Shown: positions 16,315 to 23,234 of the stretch, piece by piece
How positions within the stretch are numbered: position 1 is the stretch's first letter
Layout of the letters: every line of letters begins with the position of its first letter
Source of the DNA: a virus
IMG/VR virus record: IMGVR_UViG_3300022871_000036
Location: 1 to 42,183 of that record
Reading direction: 5' to 3' (one strand)
Length of the DNA stretch: 42,183 nucleotides
The notes under the pieces: model-generated
Databases searched by the model: none
The model's input: the letters and a program-made list of their open reading frames with translations, nothing else
Told to the model about the DNA's origin: nothing
Made by a program: the position numbers and the translations under genes

Positions 16315-16315
16315 G

Positions 16316-17296
16316 GTGACGGTTGGCAAGAAGGCAAGGGATGCGGTGTGGGAGAGAGATGAGGGGGAGTGCCAATTCTTCTGTGGTGGTGATAAGGCCA
16401 CCAACGTTTGCCACAGAGATCACCAAGGGGCAGGTGGATTGCCAGCGAAGCACAAGAAGAACCAACCCCCGAACCTAGCCCTTGGATGTTCTGAGTGCCA
16501 CGGTCTTCACCAGGAGTTCGTGCAGTGGACCGAGTTTGTGCCCCCGTCATTTGATGAGAACGGCAACCTCTCAGATATGGGGAGCATGGTTGTGCTGAAA
16601 GGTGATGGCACCCCGTACCTCAAGAAGGAGCTTTGGTTCTACCGTAAGTGGGACAAGAAGGCAGCGATTGCCGCCGTACAACACCTCCATACTGTGAATG
16701 AGATCGACGCCCCGATTGGCCGGATGATGCACGACCTGAGGCGAGGGGCAGACCTGATGGATGTTGGTGGTACGTTCGACCAGCAAGTCTCAGCCCTTGG
16801 ATGGGACCCTCTGAAGGCCAACAAGATCGCTGATGTGTTTAGATGGGCGGGGGATGTTGGAACAGGATGGCCGGCAGAGGTGAACTATCAGAAGATGGAG
16901 TTGATCTATGACGGGGAGTACGGGAAGGGTGGAGAGACGGTAGCCGTCGAATTCATCGAGAGAGCGAGGGGCGGAATGTCCTTCACTGGTGTGCGTCGTG
17001 AGATGATCAAGAAGGGAATTCGTGGAGCGCAGCCCCGGTTGTACATCACAGTGTTGCCAGGGAAGTTGAAGAAGCTGGTTGATTCTGGTGACGTTGTATT
17101 GGTGAGGACGAAGAGGGAGATGGATTTCTCGATCGAGGTTGGAAGGGCTGGGCTGGCGATGCTCACTGTGAATGCCATCAAGGGTGGGTTGAAGTTCAAG
17201 CGGGGGAAGGAAGTCCAGATTGTCGGAGATGGGATTGAGATTCCGATGGTGAGCTTTGAGGAGTGGACGGGAGAAGAGGTTGAGGGGGACGGATGA
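16316..17296 (+). CDS. HNH-type nuclease-like protein with large unmatched C-terminal region
   Basis: 326 residues, GTG start one base after the previous stop. The N-terminus carries an HNH-like zinc site: ERDEGECQFFC (Cys19, Cys23), CHRDH (33-36), N53, then LGCSECHGLH (58-65). The remaining 260 residues are not part of a minimal HNH. They contain a helical region (about 115-200) and a beta-rich end (FTGVRREMIKKGIRGAQPRL, LKFKRGKEVQIVGDGIEI). It could be a replication/recombination nuclease or a free-standing endonuclease. It lies just upstream of the candidate structured RNA at 17667. Confidence 0.6.
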   Translation: MTVGKKARDAVWERDEGECQFFCGGDKATNVCHRDHQGAGGLPAKHKKNQPPNLALGCSECHGLHQEFVQWTEFVPPSFDENGNLSDMGSMVVLKGDGTPYLKKELWFYRKWDKKAAIAAVQHLHTVNEIDAPIGRMMHDLRRGADLMDVGGTFDQQVSALGWDPLKANKIADVFRWAGDVGTGWPAEVNYQKMELIYDGEYGKGGETVAVEFIERARGGMSFTGVRREMIKKGIRGAQPRLYITVLPGKLKKLVDSGDVVLVRTKREMDFSIEVGRAGLAMLTVNAIKGGLKFKRGKEVQIVGDGIEIPMVSFEEWTGEEVEGDG

Positions 17297-17637
17297 GCTG
17301 GTCGATTGGGTTTGATAGCAACTGGAAGAGAGACATCGGGTATGGAGTTCCTGCCAAGTGTGACCACCCAGGATGTGAAAAGATAATCGATCGTGGGTTG
17401 GCGCATGTCTGTGGTGGAGTGCCATACGGCGATGGCAAAGGGTGTGGTTTATACTTCTGCGGAGACCATCAATTTGGAGCAGACCAGTTGTGCGAGCGGT
17501 GCTCATCGCCAGATGAAGACGGGCAAGTTGTCCCGTTCGAGCCCAAGCCTGACGTTCAAGAATGGATCGACCACAAGAACACTGATCCATCGTGGGAACA
17601 GTGGCGTATAGAGCATCGGGGAGAGCCTGATGCTTAG
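17293..17637 (+). CDS. Multi-cysteine zinc-finger-like protein
   Basis: 114 residues, ATGA overlap with the HNH gene. The arrangement is C-D-H-P-G-C-E-K-I-I-D-R-G, H-V-C-G-G, G-C-G-L-Y-F-C-G-D-H, then C-E-R-C. The seven Cys with His residues can hold two zinc ions in a cross-brace, like a small RING/AN1-type finger. The C-terminus (QEWIDHKNTDPSWEQWRIEH) is helical and Trp-rich. Co-translation with the HNH gene suggests a linked function. Confidence 0.65.
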   Translation: MSWSIGFDSNWKRDIGYGVPAKCDHPGCEKIIDRGLAHVCGGVPYGDGKGCGLYFCGDHQFGADQLCERCSSPDEDGQVVPFEPKPDVQEWIDHKNTDPSWEQWRIEHRGEPDA

Positions 17638-17666
17638 CACTTTGCTTGATAAGACATTGAAGATGA

Positions 17667-17792
17667 TGGAGGCCCACAGCGGACAAGGCATTCGAGTGAG
17701 TAGGAACGTCATTAGCACTTGGTTCACTCGATAGCGGGAAAGCCCCGGATGGGATAGCCCGGTGGGAAGCGCGTGGCTGACCAGGGCCTCCA
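17667..17792 (+). ncRNA. Candidate structured RNA of about 126 nt
   Basis: No reading frame is supported across this 175-base gap. TGGAGGCCC (17667-17675) pairs perfectly with GGGCCTCCA (17784-17792), enclosing the element. TCGAGTGA (17692-17699) pairs with TCACTCGA (17724-17731). CCACAGCG (17674-17681) can pair with CGCGTGG (17770-17776) with one bulge. CCGG (17745-17748) can pair with CCGG (17759-17762) over a 10-base loop. Together they make a closed multi-branched fold. It is not a tRNA (no anticodon or T-arm) and matches no RNA family I know. The + strand is assumed from gene direction. Confidence 0.5.
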
Positions 17793-17812
17793 CTTAATTT
17801 AAAGGAGAAGAG

Positions 17813-18079
17813 ATGGCAAAGCACATTAAGGTCGAGCTGGAATTCATTCCGGTTGGCGAAAAACAAGTGCCAGTTGATGGGACAATTGTGTATATGTTAT
17901 CAGCCGAATTAGGGCTTTTGAAAGATGTTGTGTTGTTGGATGAATGGGTATATGACGAGTCCGCTCTACACCACGACCCAAACGGGCCAGCTCCAGACCC
18001 AGTTGAGATAACGGACATAGACGACATTACCCACTGGGCAGAGATCTCAAACTTGGTAGAGCGATTGGAGAAGAGATGA
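17813..18079 (+). CDS. Small hypothetical protein downstream of structured RNA
   Basis: 88 residues, ATG after AAAGGAGAAGAG, 21 bases beyond the candidate RNA. The N-terminal strand region (HIKVELEFIPVGEKQVPVDG) is followed by an acidic C-terminal half (VEITDIDDITHWAEISNLVE). No family was recognised. If the RNA is a leader, this is the gene it would control. Confidence 0.65.
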   Translation: MAKHIKVELEFIPVGEKQVPVDGTIVYMLSAELGLLKDVVLLDEWVYDESALHHDPNGPAPDPVEITDIDDITHWAEISNLVERLEKR

Positions 18080-18201
18080 GGGAGAGGTTTATTGATCACC
18101 GATTCAACGGTGAGTCTGAGGCGTGGAATGATGTGTTGATCGAGGCCGATGAGATCCGCAAGAACATGGTGAAGTTTGTGAAGGGATTCAAGCCGGTCTA
18201 G
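18076..18201 (+). CDS. Small hypothetical protein
   Basis: 41 residues, ATGA overlap with the previous gene and GGAGAAGAG before it. The sequence is charged and probably helical (EAWNDVLIEADEIRKNMVKF), ending FKPV. Its TAG stop is also the first triplet of the next promoter cassette. Confidence 0.55.
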   Translation: MRERFIDHRFNGESEAWNDVLIEADEIRKNMVKFVKGFKPV

Positions 18202-18227
18202 TATTCCGCGTGTTGTGGTGATACAAT
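18199..18227 (+). promoter_or_regulatory. Extended -10 promoter cassette copy B
   Basis: TAGTATT starts on the upstream stop codon, then GTGTTGTGGTGA and TACAAT (18222-18227). The leader AGAGTGCGATGGAGG follows. It is nearly identical to the copy at 21269-21314. It drives the ASCH-like gene at 18253 and those after it. Confidence 0.7.
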
Positions 18228-18252
18228 AGGAGAGTGCGATGGAGGATGAATT

Positions 18253-18909
18253 ATGGAAAAGATAGCGCTCAGAGAGAGACCGATCCTGTTCAACGGCGAG
18301 ATGGTGAGAGATGTATTGGATGGAAGGAAGACTCAGACGCGGCGTGTGATTAAGCCTCAACCCGCAGACCAACTCGAGGTTGATCGCGATGAATGGCCGG
18401 GAGACTATTGCCCTTACGGTGTTCCTAGTGATCGCCTGTGGGTAAGAGAGACATGTCATATCTGGGGCCGCTGGCGTAAGAATGGACTTACAAAGTCTGG
18501 GAAGCAGGCGTGGACCTTCAAAGCAGAGACGCCACACACAGTCATCTTTGATGCTGCTCACCCTCAAGTTGCTACGAAAACAACACCGCGAGAAACATGT
18601 ATGTATTGGAAGCGCCCTTCGATCTTCATGCCACGCTGGGCATCACGCATCCTCCTTGAGATCACAGACGTTCGTGTTGAGCGAGTGCAGGAGATCTCTG
18701 TTGATGACATCGAGAGTGAAGGGCTGGTGTTCGAGTACGGCGGCATCGAAACAATGAGGAGCGCCGAGAGAGAGGCTTGTCTGTTGGTCGGGTTCGAGGA
18801 GCTATGGGATTCCATCAACGCCAAGCGTGGCTTCGGATGGGATGTCAATCCGTGGGTGTGGGTTGTCGAGTTCAAGACTGTAGAAACGAACAAGGAGGCG
18901 TCCCCGTGA
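18253..18909 (+). CDS. ASCH-domain-like phage protein
   Basis: 218 residues, ATG after GATGGAGG. The start, RPILFNGEMVRDVLDGRKTQ followed by T-R-R-V-I-K-P-Q-P (9-37), is the hallmark of phage proteins with an ASCH-like (PUA-related, RNA-binding) fold. Further support comes from L-W-V-R-E-T, MPRWASRILLEITDVRVERV, and the final NPWVWVVEF strand. I infer RNA or nucleotide recognition; no substrate is known. It has its own promoter and a base composition closer to even than the core genes. Confidence 0.75.
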   Translation: MEKIALRERPILFNGEMVRDVLDGRKTQTRRVIKPQPADQLEVDRDEWPGDYCPYGVPSDRLWVRETCHIWGRWRKNGLTKSGKQAWTFKAETPHTVIFDAAHPQVATKTTPRETCMYWKRPSIFMPRWASRILLEITDVRVERVQEISVDDIESEGLVFEYGGIETMRSAEREACLLVGFEELWDSINAKRGFGWDVNPWVWVVEFKTVETNKEASP

Positions 18910-19034
18910 TGGAATTCCGATGGATATTCACGACCTTCCGACGATTCCAGAAGTGGGATTGGGTTGAGGATGGAAGTGGATACATTGAGATTTGGTTGGG
19001 GTGGTTGGTGATACGCCGCCATCGAAGAAGATGA
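18909..19034 (+). CDS. Small Trp-rich basic peptide
   Basis: 41 residues. The ATG overlaps the ASCH gene's TGA by one base. The sequence is MEFRWIFTTFRRFQKWDW, an acidic/Gly turn, then a hydrophobic W-L-G-W-L-V-I-R-R-H-R-R-R end. Five Trp and a polybasic C-terminus recall the Trp-rich peptides encoded at 22735-23234. No strong ribosome site is visible. Confidence 0.45.
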   Translation: MEFRWIFTTFRRFQKWDWVEDGSGYIEIWLGWLVIRRHRRR

Positions 19035-19046
19035 GGAGGACGGAGC

Positions 19047-19283
19047 ATGAAGATTGCGAAGGAGATTGCTCAAGAGATCGATGACATACAATACCCTACT
19101 GGATGTATGACGGTCTTAAAGCTGCATGACATCATCGCCACGCATCTTGAGCAGGTGAAGAAGGCTCTGGAAATAGCGTGGAACGATGGCGTGTGTCCTG
19201 ACATTGAAGGAAATCCTCGTTGTCAGTGTCCGGATTGCAAAGTGGTGTCTGATGCACTTGCTCTATTTAAGGAGGAGTCATGA
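19047..19283 (+). CDS. Small hypothetical protein with C-terminal Cys cluster
   Basis: 78 residues, ATG after GAGGAGGACGGAG. The first 50 residues are helical (AKEIAQEIDDIQYPTGCMTV, THLEQVKKALEIAWNDG). A cluster C-P-D, C-Q-C-P-D-C may bind zinc. It ends in an ATGA overlap with the lipoprotein gene. No family was recognised. Confidence 0.6.
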   Translation: MKIAKEIAQEIDDIQYPTGCMTVLKLHDIIATHLEQVKKALEIAWNDGVCPDIEGNPRCQCPDCKVVSDALALFKEES

Positions 19284-19720
19284 AGGGAATTGTGATGGTG
19301 CTTGCAGTATTGGCGTGTGTTGCGATGGTTGGTGGATGTGTGCATTTTACGGATGATGGTGTGGTGTTTGGCCCGTTGCCGATAGAGCAGCCAGTGGTTG
19401 TGCCGAATCAGTTGCCGGTGATCTCGTTTGGCGCGCTGCACAGCCCCAATGGTGAGCAAGCCCACGCTCCATTCGAGTGGGATGTGTATGGTGTTGGGTA
19501 CGATCCTGACGGCGAGATAGTGCAGTGGATCATTCGATTGGGTGGAGTGACCTACCGCGTTGGTGCTGGTGATGCTGAGTTGGAGAGGAGTGAGGTCATT
19601 GTCCACCAGTTCCCTGGCGCTGGTTGGTACGTTCTGCGAATCACGGCGATCGATGATGATGGTGGAGTGACCGAATGGATGCCGAGCGGTACAAATGGCT
19701 TGTGGTACATAGGGAGCTAG
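19280..19720 (+). CDS. Lipoprotein with PKD-like domain
   Basis: 146 residues, ATG after AAGGAGGAG. A lipoprotein signal occupies residues 1-20 (hydrophobic VMVLAVLACVAMV, lipobox V-G-G-C with Cys20). The mature part reads like a PKD immunoglobulin-type domain: F-E-W-D-V-Y-G-V-G-Y-D-P-D-G-E-I-V, V-H-Q-F-P-G-A-G-W-Y-V-L-R-I-T, D-D-D-G-G-V. An envelope-anchored phage lipoprotein in an early region suggests superinfection exclusion or receptor masking. That is inference only. Confidence 0.65.
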   Translation: MKGIVMVLAVLACVAMVGGCVHFTDDGVVFGPLPIEQPVVVPNQLPVISFGALHSPNGEQAHAPFEWDVYGVGYDPDGEIVQWIIRLGGVTYRVGAGDAELERSEVIVHQFPGAGWYVLRITAIDDDGGVTEWMPSGTNGLWYIGS

Positions 19721-19721
19721 G

Positions 19722-20006
19722 ATGAAGACTGAAGACATCACCAAGCGGTTGGAGGAGATCAGAGATCGAGAGGTTGCTGCCACAAGCGATCCTTGGTGCA
19801 TAGGATTTTCATCGCTGACGCTAGACGTTGGATTCGACGGGGTTGGTGAGGGTCCTCAAGCTACATTGGAAGATGGCATCTTCATCAATCACGCTCGCGC
19901 TGACATCCCGTTCCTCGTCAAGGTGGTTGAGCAGTTGATTGAAGAGAGAGGAGAGATCCGCAAACAGATGGGAAGCTCTTCGCGCTCGTATCAGCGCCAT
20001 ATCTGA
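19722..20006 (+). CDS. Ea22-like accessory protein
   Basis: 94 residues, ATG one base after the lipoprotein stop. DITKRLEEIRDREVAATSDP at the N-terminus and IFINHARADIPFLVKVVEQL near the C-terminus are typical of short phage proteins related to the Ea22/ead group. In these, a conserved N-x-x-R-A-D-I-P-x-L block forms a helical segment. Biochemical function is unknown. Confidence 0.65.
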   Translation: MKTEDITKRLEEIRDREVAATSDPWCIGFSSLTLDVGFDGVGEGPQATLEDGIFINHARADIPFLVKVVEQLIEERGEIRKQMGSSSRSYQRHI

Positions 20007-20017
20007 GGAGGTGAAGG

Positions 20018-20587
20018 ATGAAGACTGAAGCGATTCTGGATTTACTCAATGCCTTAGACTGCCAGCGAGACATGCACGAGGTCTTTGGCGTTGATGCGAA
20101 GATCCGAGAAGCACGCTCTGAACTCGAAGCCATGAAGACTGCGCTGGCTGTGAAGGATGAGGCGTTGCGAAGCCTGATTGAGACATGTGAGAGCGCAGAC
20201 GTGATGGAGTTTGGCGAGACACCAGACAGGCAAACTATTCGAGATGCTAAGACCGCCCTCTCACCGCAGACAGACAAGGTGCTGGTAGATAAGGGAACAA
20301 TCCGAGGAAGACCAGCGTTGATTGAAGTGTTCTATCTGGATGGCGATGCCCCGTTCGTATGTGCGGCTAATGGTCCTGTCACTGGCGATATGATAGGAAC
20401 GATCGAGCAAGACATCAAAGACGACGGAATGGATGAGTGTGACAAGGGAGACGGCAGCTATTTCTTTGAGGCTGTATGGCAAGAAGGCCAGTACGGGCCA
20501 GAAGGACGATGCGAGATTGCGCCGTATTTCGAGTTGACATTCCTCAGATATGAGCCAGTTCCAACAGAGGAGCCGAGCCCCTCGTGA
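20018..20587 (+). CDS. Hypothetical accessory protein
   Basis: 189 residues, ATG after GAGGAGGTGAAGG. The N-terminal 90 residues are helical coiled coil (KIREARSELEAMKTALAVKD). The C-terminal 90 form a separate alpha/beta domain with G-R-P-A-L-I-E-V-F-Y-L-D-G-D-A-P-F-V and an acidic middle. It could be a fusion of an Ea22-like helical part with another accessory domain. No catalytic motif is visible. Confidence 0.6.
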   Translation: MKTEAILDLLNALDCQRDMHEVFGVDAKIREARSELEAMKTALAVKDEALRSLIETCESADVMEFGETPDRQTIRDAKTALSPQTDKVLVDKGTIRGRPALIEVFYLDGDAPFVCAANGPVTGDMIGTIEQDIKDDGMDECDKGDGSYFFEAVWQEGQYGPEGRCEIAPYFELTFLRYEPVPTEEPSPS

Positions 20588-20664
20588 TCTCATATCTGAG
20601 GCGGATTGTCCTTTCCCTTGCGATGTGTGGCATGGTGGAGAGCGTTGAGGTATAGGAGCGTGAG

Positions 20665-20850
20665 ATGATCAATGTGAGGATACGGTGTCTATCTGATGGG
20701 GATGGCCGTCCAGTTGTTGCTTGTTCTTATGAAGGATGTGGTGTATCCACCGGCCCCATGACAGATGACGATGGATGGGAGATGGTTGACCAGCTACAGA
20801 GGGCGATTGATGACTTGAGTATCAGGCTTTGTCCTAGGGCCCAGCTATGA
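20665..20850 (+). CDS. Small Cys-containing hypothetical protein
   Basis: 61 residues, ATG after TAGGAGCG. V-A-C-S-Y-E-G-C-G resembles a single Cys knuckle, followed by an acidic turn and a helix (WEMVDQLQRAIDDLSIRL). The 77-base gap upstream (20588-20664) holds only a doubtful 23-codon frame. Confidence 0.6.
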   Translation: MINVRIRCLSDGDGRPVVACSYEGCGVSTGPMTDDDGWEMVDQLQRAIDDLSIRLCPRAQL

Positions 20851-20903
20851 CGTGTGCGTTGCAGAAGAAGTTAGCAGCTTGTGTGGAGGGTGATGAGGAA
20901 TGA
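20847..20903 (+). CDS. Very short leader-like ORF before small terminase
   Basis: 18 codons, ATG overlapping the previous stop and its own TGA overlapping the terminase ATG. No ribosome site precedes it, so translation would rely on coupling. It may be only the linker that carries the terminase ribosome site. Confidence 0.25.
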   Translation: MTCALQKKLAACVEGDEE

Positions 20904-21271
20904 CCAAGAAGAAGCCGGGTGCAAAGATGGGTCGTCCGAGGAAGGAGCTGAATCCTGCAAATGTAGAAGCCTTGGCTGAACTTCAATGCACGTTCGAGGA
21001 GATAGCATTCGCCCTTGGAGTGAGTGTGGACACATTGGATAGGAGGAGAGAGGAGGACCCTGCAATTGCGGACGCTATAGGAAGAGGGCGTGCAAAGGGT
21101 AGAGAATCGCTCCGAAGACACCAGTGGGACAGCGTTGAGAAGGGCAGTGTACCGATGCAGAAGTTCCTCGGTGCCAACTGGTTGGGTCAGACTGAGAAGA
21201 GTGAAGTGGATGCGACCGTGACCGAGAAGAAGCAGATAGTGATCCACCGCAAGAAGAGGGATGAGGACTAG
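20900..21271 (+). CDS. terS: Terminase small subunit-like protein
   Basis: 123 residues, ATG after GATGAGGA. A basic N-terminus (KKKPGAKMGRPRKEL) is followed by a helix-turn-helix (ALAELQCTFEEIAFALGVSV, then DTLDRRREEDPAIADAI). A helical block with GRESLRRHQWDSV and a C-terminal region W-L-G-Q-T-E-K-S follows. This is the usual build of small terminase or Terminase_5-like packaging proteins that bind the packaging site. The large subunit lies 2.75 kb downstream instead of adjacent. Confidence 0.7.
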   Translation: MTKKKPGAKMGRPRKELNPANVEALAELQCTFEEIAFALGVSVDTLDRRREEDPAIADAIGRGRAKGRESLRRHQWDSVEKGSVPMQKFLGANWLGQTEKSEVDATVTEKKQIVIHRKKRDED

Positions 21272-21297
21272 TATTCGTCGTGTTGTGGTGATACAAT
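21269..21297 (+). promoter_or_regulatory. Extended -10 promoter cassette copy C
   Basis: TAGTATT begins on the terS stop codon, followed by GTGTTGTGGTGA and TACAAT (21292-21297). The leader GTGTGCGATGGAGG is nearly the same as copy B. It drives the small-gene cluster between terS and terL. Confidence 0.7.
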
Positions 21298-21323
21298 AGA
21301 TGTGTGCGATGGAGGTGTGAGAC

Positions 21324-21542
21324 ATGGCAATGGAGGCACCACGGATGGAGCAGGTTAAGAATCTGACCACTGGTAAGGTCGGTGTGTTCGTCAAGTCATC
21401 TGGCTATAGGGTTATAGTGGACGCCACATCCCCCAGGACGCTCCATTTGCCGACTGGTTCTGTGTTTGTGCGCGTGGAGAGTGGCAACAAGATGGAGATG
21501 CAGGAGTGGCTTCTATCTGACGGGTTGGAGGTGTTCGCATGA
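21324..21542 (+). CDS. Small hypothetical protein
   Basis: 72 residues, ATG after GGAGGTGTGAG, first gene behind promoter copy C. Mostly beta-like: LTTGKVGVFVKSSGYRVIVD, then G-S-V-F-V-R-V-E-S. No known domain. The next 100 bases (21543-21642) hold only a weak TTGAAC-N17-ATAGAG match and no supported gene. Confidence 0.6.
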   Translation: MAMEAPRMEQVKNLTTGKVGVFVKSSGYRVIVDATSPRTLHLPTGSVFVRVESGNKMEMQEWLLSDGLEVFA

Positions 21543-21642
21543 TATTCCTAGTTGAACGTAGCAGAAGTAAGGACATAGAGCAGGTCTAAGGAAAGTGCGG
21601 TTGCTCACGCTTATAGAGTACCGGTGCAGAAGGAGGAGAGAA

Positions 21643-22137
21643 ATGAGGATCGACATTGAGCCTGTAAACGGAAGAGATGGGCTGGCAGTGAGAAGAAGCG
21701 TGAAGTATCACGATGGGTCAGTCTGCCGTGTAGATTATCTGAGCTTCATCACGGGTGAGTGGATGCAGAAGGAAGTTGGTGGGCTCCTCCCGAAGGAGTG
21801 TGTGAGGAACGATGAGTTGATTGAGCTGTTGGAGCTAGGCCCCCGCGGTAAGCCTCATAGCCACCGTGATGATGCAGGGATCTACCTGCGGCACACTCTC
21901 AACAAGTCAAAGCCTTCTCTGTGTGTCGAGCAAAAGGACGCTCATCATCTGAAGGCCAGCCTTGAAGAAGCAGACCAAGTGACTGTGGGTGTGGATGAGA
22001 AGAAGAACACCTACCTGTTGTTGCGAGGTAGTTGGGCCTCATCGATGAGCCAGGTTGGTGGTGATTGGCAGTTGGATGGCGCCTTGAAGATCACGTTGAA
22101 CCCCCATGATGAGATGACGTTTGGGACCGTGGACTGA
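21643..22137 (+). CDS. Hypothetical protein
   Basis: 164 residues. The ATG at 21643 lies 3 bases after AGGAGGAGAG and is preferred to an upstream in-frame GTG. The N-terminal half is beta-rich (GLAVRRSVKYHDGSVCRVDY). The middle has H-S-H-R-D-D-A-G-I-Y-L-R, and the C-terminal half W-Q-L-D-G-A-L-K-I-T-L-N-P looks like another beta sandwich. No catalytic motif was recognised. Confidence 0.65.
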   Translation: MRIDIEPVNGRDGLAVRRSVKYHDGSVCRVDYLSFITGEWMQKEVGGLLPKECVRNDELIELLELGPRGKPHSHRDDAGIYLRHTLNKSKPSLCVEQKDAHHLKASLEEADQVTVGVDEKKNTYLLLRGSWASSMSQVGGDWQLDGALKITLNPHDEMTFGTVD

Positions 22138-22328
22138 TGAAGAAGGTGTGCTGTTCTGATCTATTCAAAGCACTGATCGAGCATAGAGACCATTTGGAGT
22201 GGACGCCTGTATCGGATGGAGATGAGGCGGGGCCGCTTGTGGTGGGGTGGTTTGAGAAGACCCGTGTGACGAAGAGCCCTGGATTCCTTCCAGCGATGTG
22301 GTGCCCGTTCTGTGAGGCTCAGATATGA
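22137..22328 (+). CDS. Small Cys-pair protein
   Basis: 63 residues. Its ATG shares one base with the previous stop (TGATG). C-C near the N-terminus and C-P-F-C at the C-terminus may form one zinc site. Between them is a helix (DLFKALIEHRDHLEW) and a beta part. Similar short CPFC-ended proteins occur in phages, but none was identified. Confidence 0.6.
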   Translation: MKKVCCSDLFKALIEHRDHLEWTPVSDGDEAGPLVVGWFEKTRVTKSPGFLPAMWCPFCEAQI

Positions 22329-22342
22329 GGGAGGTGTGAGTG

Positions 22343-22738
22343 ATGGTTGACAAGGCGAAGCGAACGATGAAGGACCGTGTGAGAGGAATGTGGGGAAAGG
22401 TCGTTGCCCCTTGGCGAGCGTTGAAGCTGTTGAAGACGTTCCCGATGTTTGCGACATTCCGGTTTGGTCAGGCCGCACGGTTGGTGAGCATGAAGTTGGT
22501 GAGGAAGGACCCTGACGGCTCGACGATTAGCCGGATGCTCATTCCGATCAAGACAGATGGGAAGGAAGGGGATGGGATAATGCTGTCCCTTGCGATGGTG
22601 GCCCACGTCGAGTCCGTGCCGGTTGATGGTGAGAAGCCAGATAGCGGGGATGTGCAATATGATGTGGCGATGATTCCAACCGTCATGGTGAAGATGTTGG
22701 CACAGCGGATTGATGAGATTGTGGGGGTGAGGAAATGA
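22343..22738 (+). CDS. Basic hypothetical protein with amphipathic N-terminus
   Basis: 131 residues. The ATG at 22343 follows GAGGGAGGTG. The N-terminus is strongly basic and amphipathic (KAKRTMKDRVRGMWGKVVAP, then WRALKLLKTFPMFATF). The C-terminal two thirds read as a compact beta domain (MLIPIKTDGKEGDGIMLSLA). It overlaps the next gene by ATGA. The cationic, Trp-containing start is like the three genes that follow. Confidence 0.6.
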   Translation: MVDKAKRTMKDRVRGMWGKVVAPWRALKLLKTFPMFATFRFGQAARLVSMKLVRKDPDGSTISRMLIPIKTDGKEGDGIMLSLAMVAHVESVPVDGEKPDSGDVQYDVAMIPTVMVKMLAQRIDEIVGVRK

Positions 22739-22929
22739 GTGGGATCTACAGAGACAATCTGAGGAAGAAGAGGAGAGTTGCCAAGTACCGTCATAGGAGA
22801 AGTGCGTGGAAGGGGTGGGAACCATTTGAGGCGCCTATCATCCGCGCCCGCCCCGTCCGTCGACTGAGTTGGTGGAGGCGATTGGTGAGTTGGTTGAAGG
22901 GAGACTCCCGTGGACATCGGTACGCGTAG
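22735..22929 (+). CDS. Small Arg/Trp-rich protein
   Basis: 64 residues, ATGA overlap. About 19 Arg/Lys and 5 Trp. The C-terminal region R-R-L-S-W-W-R-R-L-V-S-W-L-K-G is a cationic amphipathic segment, similar in style to the ends of the next two genes. No known family; a membrane- or nucleic-acid-binding peptide is likely. Confidence 0.55.
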   Translation: MSGIYRDNLRKKRRVAKYRHRRSAWKGWEPFEAPIIRARPVRRLSWWRRLVSWLKGDSRGHRYA

Positions 22930-23074
22930 GTATTGCGATAGCCGGTATTTGCCCCGTGGTGGTTGGAAGTTGGCGTTGGCTGCTCGTGAGTTGAGCCGCC
23001 CTATGCCAGCGATGAAGAAGAGGAAGAGTGTGGGGAAGTGGTTGAGGGGGTTGATTGGGCGACATGGAGGATAA
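22910..23074 (+). CDS. Small basic protein with Trp/Leu amphipathic C-terminus
   Basis: 54 residues, GTG at 22910 inside the previous gene's end, 8 bases after GGGAG. The C-terminus K-K-R-K-S-V-G-K-W-L-R-G-L-I-G-R is cationic and amphipathic. Overlaps of 20 bases upstream and 11 bases downstream fit the packed style. The start is not certain. Confidence 0.5.
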   Translation: MDIGTRRYCDSRYLPRGGWKLALAARELSRPMPAMKKRKSVGKWLRGLIGRHGG

Positions 23075-23234
23075 GGGGTGGGTGAACGCGCCTGTTGAGT
23101 GGAGAATGCCCAAGCCTCGTGTTGAGACGAGCTATGACAATCCCTTTGTGAGCTATATGAGGGTTGGTCCGATCCGAAAGATCACCCCTTGGTGGAGGTT
23201 CCGATTTTGGTTGAGGAGGTTGATCAAGCGATGA
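23064..23234 (+). CDS. Small protein with Trp/Arg-rich C-terminus
   Basis: 56 residues, ATG inside the previous gene. The N-terminal half is acidic/neutral (EDKGWVNAPVEWRMPK). The end I-T-P-W-W-R-F-R-F-W-L-R-R-L-I-K-R is a dense cationic amphipathic segment resembling antimicrobial-peptide helices. Its stop overlaps the next ATG. Confidence 0.55.
   Translation: MEDKGWVNAPVEWRMPKPRVETSYDNPFVSYMRVGPIRKITPWWRFRFWLRRLIKR

Noticed and set aside
17667-17792. Retron-like or tRNA reading of the inverted-repeat element
   Set aside because: The flanking inverted repeats recall retron ncRNA ends, but no reverse transcriptase gene is present in the window. The fold lacks an anticodon arm, T-arm and CCA, so a tRNA is excluded.
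20584-20656. 23-codon GTG-started frame with a hydrophobic middle
   Set aside because: Overlap style fits the genome, but the ribosome site is about 12 bases away and the product is too short to judge.
21539-21589. 16-codon ORF at the end of the 21324 gene
   Set aside because: Too short, no ribosome site, no recognisable content.
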